Shown here piece by piece: positions 25,921-34,411 of a DNA stretch of 64,000 bases; the first letter of the stretch is position 1, and each line of letters starts with the position of its first letter. Made by a program: the position numbers and the translations under genes. The stretch is from Litchfieldella anticariensis FP35 = DSM 16096. GTDB taxonomy: Bacteria > Pseudomonadota > Gammaproteobacteria > Pseudomonadales > Halomonadaceae. The DNA is taken from positions 421,766 to 485,765 of the forward strand of contig NZ_KE332391.1 in assembly GCF_000409775.1 (NCBI RefSeq). Direction: 5' to 3'. Under the pieces are notes generated by a model. The model did no database searches. It saw only the letters and a program-made list of their open reading frames with translations, and had not been told where the DNA came from.

Positions 25921-27093
25921 ATGATCAATGGTGAAAAGACAATCCAACGTCCCCTGCGCTGGGGCATGGTGGGAGGCGGACGCACCGGTCAGGTGGGCTA
26001 CAAGCATCGCACCGGCGCCCTGCGGGACGGCACCTACCAACTGCTGGCCGGCGCATTCGATCTTGACGCGGAGCGTGGCCGCGATTTCGGTATCAACCTC
26101 GGTGTCGCCAAGGATCGCTGCTACACGACCTACCAGGATCTCATCGCAGGAGAGACCGCGCGCGAAGACGGCGTCGAGGTCGTGTCGATCGCCACGCCCA
26201 ACTTCACCCACTATGAGATCACCAAGGCTTGCCTGGAAGCGGGCCTGCATGTGATCTGCGAAAAGCCGCTGTTCTTCACTGTCGCCGAGTGCGAAGAGGT
26301 GACGAGACTGGCCGAGGACAAGGGTCTGATCGTGGGCGTGACCTATGGCTTCAGCGGTCACCCGCTGGTTCGCCAGATGGCCGCTATGGTCGAGAAGGAC
26401 ATGCTCGGCGAGATCCGCATCGTCGACATGCAATATACCCATGGCTTCAACGCGGGCGACGATGTGGGCGCCGGCGAGGCCGTGAAATGGCGCACCAACC
26501 CCGAGACCGCCGGCCCCACCTTCGTGCTGGGCGATATCGGCACGCACCTCCATTACCTCTCCGGGATGGTGCTGCCGCATATGAAGATCGAAAAACTGCT
26601 CTGCGACCGCAAGGCTTTCATTCCAACCCGCGAACCGCTCGAAGACCACGCCACCGTGCTGACCCACTACGACAACGGCGCCCGTGGCCGTCTCTGGGTA
26701 TCGTCGGTGAACGCCGGCCACATGGGCTCCCAGCGCTACCGTTTCGTCGGTTCCAAAGCCTCCCTCGATTGGTCCGACTCCCATCCCGACCAGTTGATCT
26801 ACGAGGTGCAGGGGGAACCGAGCCGTACCTTGCACCACGGCATGCCCTACCTGGAAGAGGAAAGCCTGGCAATCGATCGCATGGGTGCGCTTCACACCGA
26901 AGGTCTCGGTGACAGCTGGTCCAACATCTATCTGTGGATCGCCGAGGCCATCGACGCCAAGAAGCGCGGTGATGACGCCTTCCTGAAAGCGCATCACTAC
27001 CCGGGGATCGAGGCCGGCACCGAAGGCGTGCGTTGGCTCGAGAACTGCGTGCGCTCGGCCGACAGCGGCGCTACCTGGGTCCGTTACGAGTAA
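25921..27093 (+). CDS. Gfo/Idh/MocA family oxidoreductase (LacI-controlled)
   Basis: A 390-residue NAD(P)-dependent oxidoreductase with Rossmann motif GMVGGGRTGQVGYKHR and the EKPLFFT variant of the EKP motif (about residue 115). It belongs to a longer subfamily than IolG and is not a close copy of either iolG here. It is followed by a TIM-barrel isomerase under the same LacI-type operators. Such pairs typically oxidise a hydroxyl to a ketone and then epimerise. The substrate could be another inositol isomer or a glycoside; sequence does not decide. Confidence 0.82.
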   Translation: MINGEKTIQRPLRWGMVGGGRTGQVGYKHRTGALRDGTYQLLAGAFDLDAERGRDFGINLGVAKDRCYTTYQDLIAGETAREDGVEVVSIATPNFTHYEITKACLEAGLHVICEKPLFFTVAECEEVTRLAEDKGLIVGVTYGFSGHPLVRQMAAMVEKDMLGEIRIVDMQYTHGFNAGDDVGAGEAVKWRTNPETAGPTFVLGDIGTHLHYLSGMVLPHMKIEKLLCDRKAFIPTREPLEDHATVLTHYDNGARGRLWVSSVNAGHMGSQRYRFVGSKASLDWSDSHPDQLIYEVQGEPSRTLHHGMPYLEEESLAIDRMGALHTEGLGDSWSNIYLWIAEAIDAKKRGDDAFLKAHHYPGIEAGTEGVRWLENCVRSADSGATWVRYE

Positions 27094-27140
27094 CGCACAT
27101 ACCGGGTACGCATCGATAACCGATAACGAGAGTAACGACG

Positions 27141-28082
27141 ATGAAGCTTTCTATCTGTACCGATGTCATGGGCGATCTCTCCTTCACTGAGATGCTCGAC
27201 AAATGCGTGGCTCTCGGCGTCGAGGGCGTCGAGATGACCGGCGGCGGCTGGTCGCCGGCACCCCATTTCCGTGCTGACGAACTGTTGTCCGACAAGGGCC
27301 TGCTCAAGAGAAAACTGAGCGAAATTGAAGCCCGCGGTCTCGAGATCGCCGCGCTCAACTGCTCGAGCAATCCGCTCGATCCCGGCGCGCTTGGCGAGCG
27401 TCACCGCAAGGAGCTCGAACAGACCATCCGCCTGGCCGGTGAAATGGGCGTGAAGAAGATCGTGACCATGTCCGGCCTGCCGCCCGCCGCTCCAAGTGAC
27501 AGCGTGCCGAATTGGCTCGTCTACACCAAGAGCTGGCCCGATGAGATGCCCGAACGCGACCGCTACCAGTGGGAAGATTGCGCGTTCCCCTATTGGCATG
27601 GGCTCGTCAAGCTCGCCGATGAAGTGGGTGTCGAGAAATACGCGCTTGAAAATTTCTCCGCCATGCTGGTGTGGAACCCCGAGACCCTGTTCCGCCTGCG
27701 CGACGAAGTGGGGCCGAAGGTCGGTATGAATCTCGACCCGTCGCATCTGTTCTGGAAAGGGGCATGCCCGATCGCCGGGGCCCGTGCCCTGGGCGAGGCG
27801 ATCCATCATTGCCACGGCAAGGACACCCGCATCGAGCGCGGTCTGGCCGATATGAACGGTCTTCTTGAACTGAAGGAAGTCACCGACGTTGCCAACCGTG
27901 CGTGGAACTACGTCGCCGTCGGCGCCGGCCACGACCTGCAGTGGTGGAAGGAGTTCTTCTCCGTCGTGCGCATGGTTGGCTACAACGACTGGGTCAGTCT
28001 CGAGATGGAAGATTTCACCATGTCCACCGAGGCAGGCATCCAATCCTCCATCGACGCCCTGCAGCAAACCATCAGCAAGTAA
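27141..28082 (+). CDS. Sugar phosphate isomerase/epimerase-like TIM barrel
   Basis: A 313-residue AP-endonuclease-2 fold protein with probable metal ligands in YALENFSA, MNLDPSHLFWKG, CHGKDTR and SLEMED. It is a clear paralog of the 33415 gene: both share MSGLPxxAPxDxxPNW, NxDPSHxFW and a GxGHxxxWWxEF segment. Second gene of the LacI-controlled pair. Leucine codons include many CTC, unlike the CTG-rich core genes, a weak hint of separate origin. Confidence 0.82.
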   Translation: MKLSICTDVMGDLSFTEMLDKCVALGVEGVEMTGGGWSPAPHFRADELLSDKGLLKRKLSEIEARGLEIAALNCSSNPLDPGALGERHRKELEQTIRLAGEMGVKKIVTMSGLPPAAPSDSVPNWLVYTKSWPDEMPERDRYQWEDCAFPYWHGLVKLADEVGVEKYALENFSAMLVWNPETLFRLRDEVGPKVGMNLDPSHLFWKGACPIAGARALGEAIHHCHGKDTRIERGLADMNGLLELKEVTDVANRAWNYVAVGAGHDLQWWKEFFSVVRMVGYNDWVSLEMEDFTMSTEAGIQSSIDALQQTISK

Positions 28083-28413
28083 GAAGTACGCCCAGCAAGA
28101 CAACAACAAAGGAGAAAGACTATGAAAAAACCAAGCCCGATCCCGCTCCCCTCCTAACCACTCTGGTGACCCAAACATTCCGGAACAAGAATTCCATTTA
28201 TACCAAAGTATAGAACAAATAGTTTGCCATAAGACGATTCGGAATCTACATTTCACAAATAGATGTCACTCGATACTCGAGCGTTGGCAGAACAATACAA
28301 AGTCTCTCCGGTATCCGTAATGCCCTTGGCTACGGGTAGCTTCGACAACAACCCGCTCCAGTTAGAAAGTTGGCAACACTTGGCGGGACACCACCAGCAG
28401 AGAGGACAACAAC
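28083..28413. promoter_or_regulatory. Control region of the sugar/inositol importer, with an aborted frame
   Basis: 331 bases. A frame of 11 codons (28122-28157, MKKPSPIPLPS) follows a good GGAGAAAG ribosome site and stops, perhaps a truncated gene or leader. The importer promoter with candidate operator C follows. A frame starting at 28263 that runs into the next gene has no support. Confidence 0.5.
28182..28195 (+). promoter_or_regulatory. Candidate IolR operator C
   Basis: GGAACAAGAATTCC, a perfect GGAA-N6-TTCC palindrome. The block from here for 43 bases matches the iolR upstream region at 35 positions, including GTATAGAACA, so both promoters probably share a regulator. Confidence 0.6.
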
Positions 28414-29445
28414 ATGAAATGGCTCGCATCTATCAAGACAGGCCTAGCGATAGCAGGGATCGCTCTGACTGCCACGACGGCAGTAGCTCAGGAGCCCGAG
28501 GAATATCGCTTCGTGATGGTTTCCCATATCGGCTCCAACGACCCGAACATGAAATGGCTGACCATGGCCATGGAGGAGTTCGAGAAAAAATACCCGAACG
28601 TGACCACGGAATACGTTTCCTCCAATCAGTATTCCGTCCAGGAATTGGTGCGCCTGCTGGATCAAACCATCGCCTCTCGCCCCGATGGTATCGCTGTACC
28701 CATCGTCAGCCGCGATGCGCTCGAAGGACCGATTCGCCGGGCGATCGACTCGGGAATTCCCGTTGTGGCGTTCAACATTCCGGACTCTCGACCGGAAAGA
28801 GAACGCATCCCCTATATGACCTATGTGGGTGGCGACGAGTACCTTACCGGCTACAAGACTGGCCAATACGCCATCGAGAAGGCCGAGGCGGGGGAAGTCC
28901 CGATGCCGGAACACGTCGTCTGCGCAATGATCGCAGCGGAGCACGAAGGGCTTCGTGAGCGCTGTCGCGGTATCGAGGAAGCCGTCGCGGAAGTGGGCGC
29001 CACCACGGAATATCTCTTCACGGGTGCCGACCCGGCTACTTTCCGCAGCAACCTGCAGGCCTATCTGTCTTCCCATCCTGAGTCCAACTACATCCTCAAC
29101 ATGGGGGATTTCACCGCTCCCTGGTCATGGCAGGTCGCCAATGAGCTAGGCATGAGTCCCGATGTCGATGATGAAGGCATGACCATCCTCGCCGTTGGTA
29201 TTGGACCGATCGGCCTGTCCGGACTGAAGGAGGGCCACCTGCTGGTTGCCAGTGAGCAAGGTTTCTGGCTGCAAGGCTATATCCCGTTCGAATGGCTCTA
29301 CTGGTATCACGAACTCGGCTATGAAGCTCAGTCGGACATCATCACCGGCCCGATCATGGTCGATACCACCAATATAGAAAAGTTCGACCCCCTATCCAAA
29401 GCAGTATTCGGGTCAGGCTCCGAAGACAGCTCAGCCTGGCAGTAA
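28414..29445 (+). CDS. Periplasmic sugar (probably inositol) binding protein
   Basis: A 343-residue protein with a signal peptide (cleavage near AVAQEP, about residue 26) and a Peripla_BP_4 sugar-binding fold (VSHIGSNDPNMKW, LLDQTIASRPDGIAVP). It starts the importer operon, followed by permease, ATPase, permease, iolG2 and an isomerase. Candidate IolR operator C upstream and iolG2 downstream make inositol the likely ligand, but this is inferred. GAGAGGAC precedes the ATG. A 13-bp hairpin follows the gene. Confidence 0.85.
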   Translation: MKWLASIKTGLAIAGIALTATTAVAQEPEEYRFVMVSHIGSNDPNMKWLTMAMEEFEKKYPNVTTEYVSSNQYSVQELVRLLDQTIASRPDGIAVPIVSRDALEGPIRRAIDSGIPVVAFNIPDSRPERERIPYMTYVGGDEYLTGYKTGQYAIEKAEAGEVPMPEHVVCAMIAAEHEGLRERCRGIEEAVAEVGATTEYLFTGADPATFRSNLQAYLSSHPESNYILNMGDFTAPWSWQVANELGMSPDVDDEGMTILAVGIGPIGLSGLKEGHLLVASEQGFWLQGYIPFEWLYWYHELGYEAQSDIITGPIMVDTTNIEKFDPLSKAVFGSGSEDSSAWQ

Positions 29446-29496
29446 GTGCCATTCGCTGGTCTGGTGTAACGGCGACACAACCGATACACCGGATCA

Positions 29497-29524
29497 CTGG
29501 ATCGGGGCTACAGCCCCGATCCAG
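29497..29524 (+). other. Perfect 13-bp intra-operonic hairpin
   Basis: CTGGATCGGGGCT and its exact complement separated by only AC, with no U tract, between the binding protein and first permease. Likely a 3' mRNA stabiliser or attenuator that keeps binding-protein levels above those of the membrane parts. Confidence 0.6.
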
Positions 29525-29559
29525 GAGACAGCTCGGGATGAACCGCAAGTGAGCTTCTT

Positions 29560-30531
29560 ATGATTACTCTAAATACTAGCGCTTTCGCACGACGCCCAGA
29601 CTTCGGAGCCATTGTCGGTGTCATCATGATGTTTGCGGTGTTCTCACTCATCGATTTTTCCGGATGGTGGTCGGGAAGTACCCTGGGCAACATCCTGCAA
29701 TTCACGGCCATTCTCGGCTGCATGTCAATTGGCCAGGCTATCGTGATCATGGCCAAGGAAATCGACCTCTCCGTCGGTTCCGTCTATGGGTTGACCGGGA
29801 TCGCTTTCATCACGCTGGAGGCCGACCTCGGCGTGCCCGGCGCCATCATCGCTGCCATGGCGATCGCCGGCGGTATCGGTTTCCTCCAAGCCATGGCCGT
29901 CATCAAGGGCAAGATCCCATCGATGATCGTCACTTTGGGCGGCCTCTTCGCGGTGCGCGGCCTGATCTATGTGTGGACCGGGGGTTCGGTGCGCTCCCTT
30001 CCGGCCGAATCCCGCGCGCATTGGCTGACCCAATTGTTCGGTGGCGAACTGTTCGGTATCGAGGCCGCGATCCTGTGGACGGCTGGACTGATGGTGGTGC
30101 TGTCACTGGTGATATGGCGCATGAAGTTCGGCAACCGGTTGTTGGCAACCGGTGGCGACGAGAACACGGCGCTCAGCCAGGGCATCCGCACTGATCGCGT
30201 CAAGATCAGGGCCTTCGTACTTTGCTCGTTGCTGGCCGGTTTCGCCGCGATCCTGACTCTGGCAGACAAGCCCCAGACCCACGTCACCCTCGGTGATCTG
30301 ATGGAGCTCGAGGCGATTGCTGCGGCCGTCATCGGGGGCTGCCTGCTGAGCGGTGGGCGTGGTTCCCTTCTCGGTGCCGTGCTCGGTGCTTTCATCATTA
30401 CCGGTGTGCGCTATGAACTGATCAGTCTGGGAGCTCCCGCCTCCTGGTATATCAGTTTCGTCGGCCTCGTGCTGATAGTCGCCCTCATCTTTAACCAGTC
30501 CCTGATCCGCTGGGCCGGAAACCGCGCCTGA
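29560..30531 (+). CDS. CUT2-type sugar ABC permease 1
   Basis: A 323-residue RbsC/FrcC-type inner-membrane permease with about ten hydrophobic segments. Family hallmarks include GQAIVIMAKEIDLSVGSVYGL near the N terminus and AAAVIGGCLLSGGRGSLLG near the C terminus. It pairs with a second, distinct permease (31340) and one half-size ATPase, suggesting a heterodimeric channel. Confidence 0.9.
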   Translation: MITLNTSAFARRPDFGAIVGVIMMFAVFSLIDFSGWWSGSTLGNILQFTAILGCMSIGQAIVIMAKEIDLSVGSVYGLTGIAFITLEADLGVPGAIIAAMAIAGGIGFLQAMAVIKGKIPSMIVTLGGLFAVRGLIYVWTGGSVRSLPAESRAHWLTQLFGGELFGIEAAILWTAGLMVVLSLVIWRMKFGNRLLATGGDENTALSQGIRTDRVKIRAFVLCSLLAGFAAILTLADKPQTHVTLGDLMELEAIAAAVIGGCLLSGGRGSLLGAVLGAFIITGVRYELISLGAPASWYISFVGLVLIVALIFNQSLIRWAGNRA

Positions 30532-30542
30532 GGAGAACCATC

Positions 30543-31343
30543 ATGTCCGTGACTCCCATGAATAAAAATGCCCCCCTGATCGAAGTCCGCAATCTCGACC
30601 TGCATTTTGGCGCCTTCCATGCCCTGAAGAATGTCTCGGTTTCCTTCGACTCCGGTCAGTTGATCGGCCTGGTCGGTGATAATGGTGCCGGCAAGACCAC
30701 CCTGATCAAGGTGCTTTCCGGCATTCACAAGCCCAACAGTGGCGAGGTCTACTTCGCCGGCAAACGCGTCAAGGAGTTCCATCCGAAGCTTGCCATCAAA
30801 TTCGGAATCGAGACCATTCAGCAGAGCGTGGGGTTATGCGACAACCTGTCGATCGCTCGCAATTTCTATCTGGGCCGGGAACCGGTCAAACGCTGGTTCG
30901 GGATTCCATTCCTCGACTTCAAGAAGATGCGCGATGCCAGCACCAAGGTCATTCGCACCTTCGGTCTGAGGGAAAATGTCAGCGCCGATGACCAGGTCGA
31001 AATGCTCTCCGGCGGCGAGCGCCAATCGATAAAGATCGGTCGGGCCGTCGAGTTCAAGAACCGGGTGGTCATCATGGACGAGCCCACCAACCACCTCTCA
31101 GTCCGCGAGCGCGAGCACGTCAATGAACTGGCACAGCAATTGCGCGACCAAGGCCTACTGGTGATCTACATCACTCACGATATCCACCAGGTCCATAAGC
31201 TCGCTGACCGCATTGTCATCATGGAGAACGGCGAGAAGGTCACGGATGTCGCCAAGGACGAGATGACCGCCGACGAGCTCGAAGAGGTCATTCGCTGCGG
31301 CGGCCGCGTCGTGGATACAAGCAAAGAGGTGGAACCGTCATGA
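30543..31343 (+). CDS. Sugar ABC transporter ATPase, single-domain
   Basis: A 266-residue ATPase with Walker A GDNGAGKTTL, signature LSGGERQSIKIG, Walker B VVIMDEPTNHLS and switch His in YITHD. Most CUT2 importers use a 500-residue fused double ATPase; this one has only one nucleotide-binding domain, like FrcA-type proteins, and must dimerise. GAGGAG precedes the ATG. Its stop overlaps the next permease start (ATGA). Confidence 0.9.
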   Translation: MSVTPMNKNAPLIEVRNLDLHFGAFHALKNVSVSFDSGQLIGLVGDNGAGKTTLIKVLSGIHKPNSGEVYFAGKRVKEFHPKLAIKFGIETIQQSVGLCDNLSIARNFYLGREPVKRWFGIPFLDFKKMRDASTKVIRTFGLRENVSADDQVEMLSGGERQSIKIGRAVEFKNRVVIMDEPTNHLSVREREHVNELAQQLRDQGLLVIYITHDIHQVHKLADRIVIMENGEKVTDVAKDEMTADELEEVIRCGGRVVDTSKEVEPS

Positions 31344-32317
31344 TGGGGTCTTCCGTTCGCCAACTGGTGCGCCAGCACAGCGAAATCGGCATCTTGCTGA
31401 TTGCCATCCTGCTGGTGGCGTTTTTCTCCTTCTCTTCCTTCGACAAGTGGGCCAACGCCTATAACTTGGCGTCGATCGCGCAGATCACCGCCACGCTGGG
31501 CTTGCTGGCCTTGGGCGCTTCCCTGGTCATGGGTACCGGCGAGATCGATATTTCGGTGGGCTCGACCTTTGGTATCGGCGCCTTGGTCTACCTGGGCACA
31601 GTGGCCACGATCGGTCCAATTCCGGCGATGCTCCTGGCGGCGACCGCCGGCGCAGGTATCGGGCTGTTGAATGGATTCCTGGTCACCCGCTTCGGCATTT
31701 CCTCGCTGATGCTCACCTTGAGCACTCTGCTGGTGTTTCGTGGCGTTGCCGTGGCCCTGACCGAAGGCTTCTCGTTTTCCGTTCCCTATGACCAGCGCTC
31801 GGGGTTCCTGTATCAGCTGTTCGGCGGTGGCGATTTCCTGGGCGTGAATACGGCGTTCTGGTGGTTGCTCCTGGGGCTAATCGTACTGATGGCCTTCCTC
31901 TACGCCACACCGGGAGGCAACCGTCTGCTGGCGGTAGGCGGATCCGTTGGTACCGCGCATTCTCGGGGCATACGGGTCAACCGGGTCAAGCTGAGGGCCT
32001 TCATTCTGTGCGGGATCCTGGCTGCATTGGCCGGCACCCTGGAAGGCGGCAAGCTGGGCTTCGCCGATGGAGGCATGGGTCGCCTGATGGAGCTTCAGGC
32101 CATTGCTGCCTGTGTGCTCGGTGGCTGTGCACTCCTGGGTGGCCGGGTCTCGCTTTTCGGCGTGGTGATTGGCGCTTTCGTGTTGTCATCCATCCAGAGT
32201 TTCCTGGTGGTTAACGGCGTGCAACCTCAGTGGTTCATGTTGCTGTTGGGCGTGATAGTGGTGGTAGCAGCCATCAGTGACAGAGCGCTTCGCGACTGGG
32301 CGTTACGCAGCAGATAA
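31340..32317 (+). CDS. CUT2-type sugar ABC permease 2
   Basis: A 325-residue permease paralogous to the 29560 product, with about ten hydrophobic segments, SLVMGTGEIDISVGSTFGIG near the N terminus and AACVLGGCALLGGRVSLFG near the C terminus. It starts within the ATPase stop codon. Two different permeases with one half-size ATPase point to a hetero-oligomeric importer. Confidence 0.9.
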   Translation: MMGSSVRQLVRQHSEIGILLIAILLVAFFSFSSFDKWANAYNLASIAQITATLGLLALGASLVMGTGEIDISVGSTFGIGALVYLGTVATIGPIPAMLLAATAGAGIGLLNGFLVTRFGISSLMLTLSTLLVFRGVAVALTEGFSFSVPYDQRSGFLYQLFGGGDFLGVNTAFWWLLLGLIVLMAFLYATPGGNRLLAVGGSVGTAHSRGIRVNRVKLRAFILCGILAALAGTLEGGKLGFADGGMGRLMELQAIAACVLGGCALLGGRVSLFGVVIGAFVLSSIQSFLVVNGVQPQWFMLLLGVIVVVAAISDRALRDWALRSR

Positions 32318-32369
32318 AAGAACCTCATGAAACCTATTGAATTAGCCAGCGATTAAAAGGATTCGCATC

Positions 32370-33383
32370 ATGACACTGAAAATCGGTGTGATTGGCACGG
32401 GTGCCATCGGTAAGGAGCATATTCACCGCATTACCCACAAGTTGAAGGGTGCGCAAGTTGTAGCAGTGAGTGATGTCAATCTCGAACAAGCGCGCGCTGT
32501 GGTCGAGGGCGAGAACCTGCAGGCGAAAGTCTATGAACGGGGCGTAGACGTTATCAACGCTTCCGATGTGGATGCGCTGATCGTCACATCGTGGGGGCCG
32601 ACCCATGAAGAGTTCGTACTGGCCTCCATCGCAGCCGGCAAGCCAGTATTCTGCGAAAAACCACTGGCAGTGACCGCCGAAGGCTGCCGACAAATCGTCG
32701 ATGCCGAGATGGCCGCAGGGCGCAAGTTGGTTCAGGTCGGTTTTATGCGGCGCTTCGACCAGTCCTATCGCCAGCTCAAGCAGGTGCTGACGGCAAATAC
32801 CATCGGCGCCCCGCTGATCCTCAACTGCTCCCACCGCAACCCCCAGTCACCAAGTTCGGACTTCAGCGGCGACATGGCGCTGACCGACTCCTGCGTGCAC
32901 GAGTTCGACGTGCTTCGCTGGCTGCTCGACGACGACTATGTCAGCGCCCAGGTCATCCAGCCGCGCAAGACTCGACTGTGTGACGCCGAGTTGCAGGATC
33001 CGCACGTCATCCTGCTGCGCACCCGTCAGGGCATTCACATCTCCATCGAGAGCTTCGTCAACTGCCAGTATGGCTATGACATTCAATGCCAAGTGGTCGG
33101 GGAAACGGGGACCGCCAATCTACCCGAACCGGCCAGCGTGCCGGTACGCCGTGAAGCCAAGCTGTCCAGTGACATTCTGGTCAGTTGGAAAGACCGTTTC
33201 ATCGATGCCTTCGATGTCGAGTTCCAGGAATGGATCGACGCCACCGTGCGCGGCGAGATGACCGGCCCCAGCGCCTGGGATGGCTATGTTGTGGCCCTGA
33301 CCGGCGATGCTTGCGTCAAGGCCAAGTACTCCGGCCAGATCGAGCCGATCGAGCTGCCCGAATGCCCTGCGTTTTATCGCTGA
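32370..33383 (+). CDS. iolG: Inositol 2-dehydrogenase (second copy)
   Basis: A 337-residue paralog of the 16231 enzyme with the same signatures: [57 protein letters not shown] and [15 protein letters not shown]. It probably oxidises myo-inositol or an isomer taken up by the neighbouring importer. AAGGATT precedes the ATG. The second copy may widen substrate range (for example chiro- or scyllo-inositol) or couple oxidation to this transporter. Confidence 0.9.
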   Translation: MTLKIGVIGTGAIGKEHIHRITHKLKGAQVVAVSDVNLEQARAVVEGENLQAKVYERGVDVINASDVDALIVTSWGPTHEEFVLASIAAGKPVFCEKPLAVTAEGCRQIVDAEMAAGRKLVQVGFMRRFDQSYRQLKQVLTANTIGAPLILNCSHRNPQSPSSDFSGDMALTDSCVHEFDVLRWLLDDDYVSAQVIQPRKTRLCDAELQDPHVILLRTRQGIHISIESFVNCQYGYDIQCQVVGETGTANLPEPASVPVRREAKLSSDILVSWKDRFIDAFDVEFQEWIDATVRGEMTGPSAWDGYVVALTGDACVKAKYSGQIEPIELPECPAFYR

Positions 33384-33414
33384 CATCATCGTTGTATTGA
33401 TCAAGGGGGAAACC

Positions 33415-34377
33415 ATGAAAATTGGACTCGTCACCGACAGCCTGGCCAACCTCAGCCTGGACGAACTGTTGGTATTCTGCGCCGAGCAGGGCATCGACAG
33501 CGTCGAATTCGCCATCGGCAACTGGTCGAACTCGCCGCACCTCGACCCCGACCGCCTGCTCGAGAGTGCCACCGAGCGCCGAGAACTCCAGGCCAAGCTC
33601 CGCGACCATGGACTGAGCATCTCGGCATTCAATGCCAACGGCAACCAGCTCCATCCCACCGATGGGGAACGACAGAATCGGGTGGTGCGTCAGGCCATCC
33701 AGCTCTCCCGGCATTTCGAGATTCCTCGGACTAACCTGATGTCCGGCCTGCCGGGGGGCGCGCCCGGCGACAAGATGCCTAACTGGGTGACCGCGGCCTG
33801 GCCGCTGGAGACCCAGCAGATGCTCGACTACCAGTGGAACCAGGTGGCCATCCCCTACTGGCGCGAGCTGGTGAAGTACGCCAACGACCAGGGCATCCAC
33901 CAGCTGTGTTTGGAGCCTCATGGCAATCAACTGGTCTACAATATGCCGACCTTCCTGCGGTTGCACGAGGCGGTGGGTGACACAGTGGGTCTCAACTTCG
34001 ATCCCAGCCACCAGTTCTGGATGGGCGGCGATCCCCTCGAGATCGTCAAGCGCTACCCGCAGCACATCTATCATGTGCATGCCAAGGATACCTACCTGCA
34101 TCCCAGCAACCTGGCGCTCAATACCCGGCTCGACCACCAGCCCATGGAGCGCTTTCAGGCGCGTAGCTGGTCCTACGTGACGCTGGGCTATGGCCACGGC
34201 GAAGCCTGGTGGCGCGAGTTCTGCTACTGGTTGCAGGCAGGCGGCTATCAGGACGGCGTGCTGAGTATCGAGCACGAGGACATCAACCTGTCGCGCCGCG
34301 AAGGGGTGATCCGCTCCGTCGAGCTGCTGCGTAACTGTATGCCTACCGAGGCGCCCGATTACGAACTGCCGAGCTGA
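33415..34377 (+). CDS. Sugar phosphate isomerase/epimerase-like TIM barrel (paralog of 27141)
   Basis: A 320-residue TIM barrel with ligand motifs LEPHGNQ, LNFDPSHQFWMGG, VHAKDTY and SIEHEDIN. It shares the MSGLPGGAPGD segment and the WW motif with the 27141 protein. ATG 33415 follows GGGGGAAA; the frame open from 33307 overlaps iolG2 and is rejected. It forms a second dehydrogenase/isomerase pair with iolG2. Confidence 0.85.
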   Translation: MKIGLVTDSLANLSLDELLVFCAEQGIDSVEFAIGNWSNSPHLDPDRLLESATERRELQAKLRDHGLSISAFNANGNQLHPTDGERQNRVVRQAIQLSRHFEIPRTNLMSGLPGGAPGDKMPNWVTAAWPLETQQMLDYQWNQVAIPYWRELVKYANDQGIHQLCLEPHGNQLVYNMPTFLRLHEAVGDTVGLNFDPSHQFWMGGDPLEIVKRYPQHIYHVHAKDTYLHPSNLALNTRLDHQPMERFQARSWSYVTLGYGHGEAWWREFCYWLQAGGYQDGVLSIEHEDINLSRREGVIRSVELLRNCMPTEAPDYELPS

Positions 34378-34411
34378 TGCCTTTTTGCATTGCATTGCCT
34401 GGAGATGCGTC

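Noticed and set aside
28263-28958. 231-residue frame starting before the importer binding protein
   Set aside because: Most of it overlaps the binding-protein gene out of frame, and no ribosome site or family is seen.
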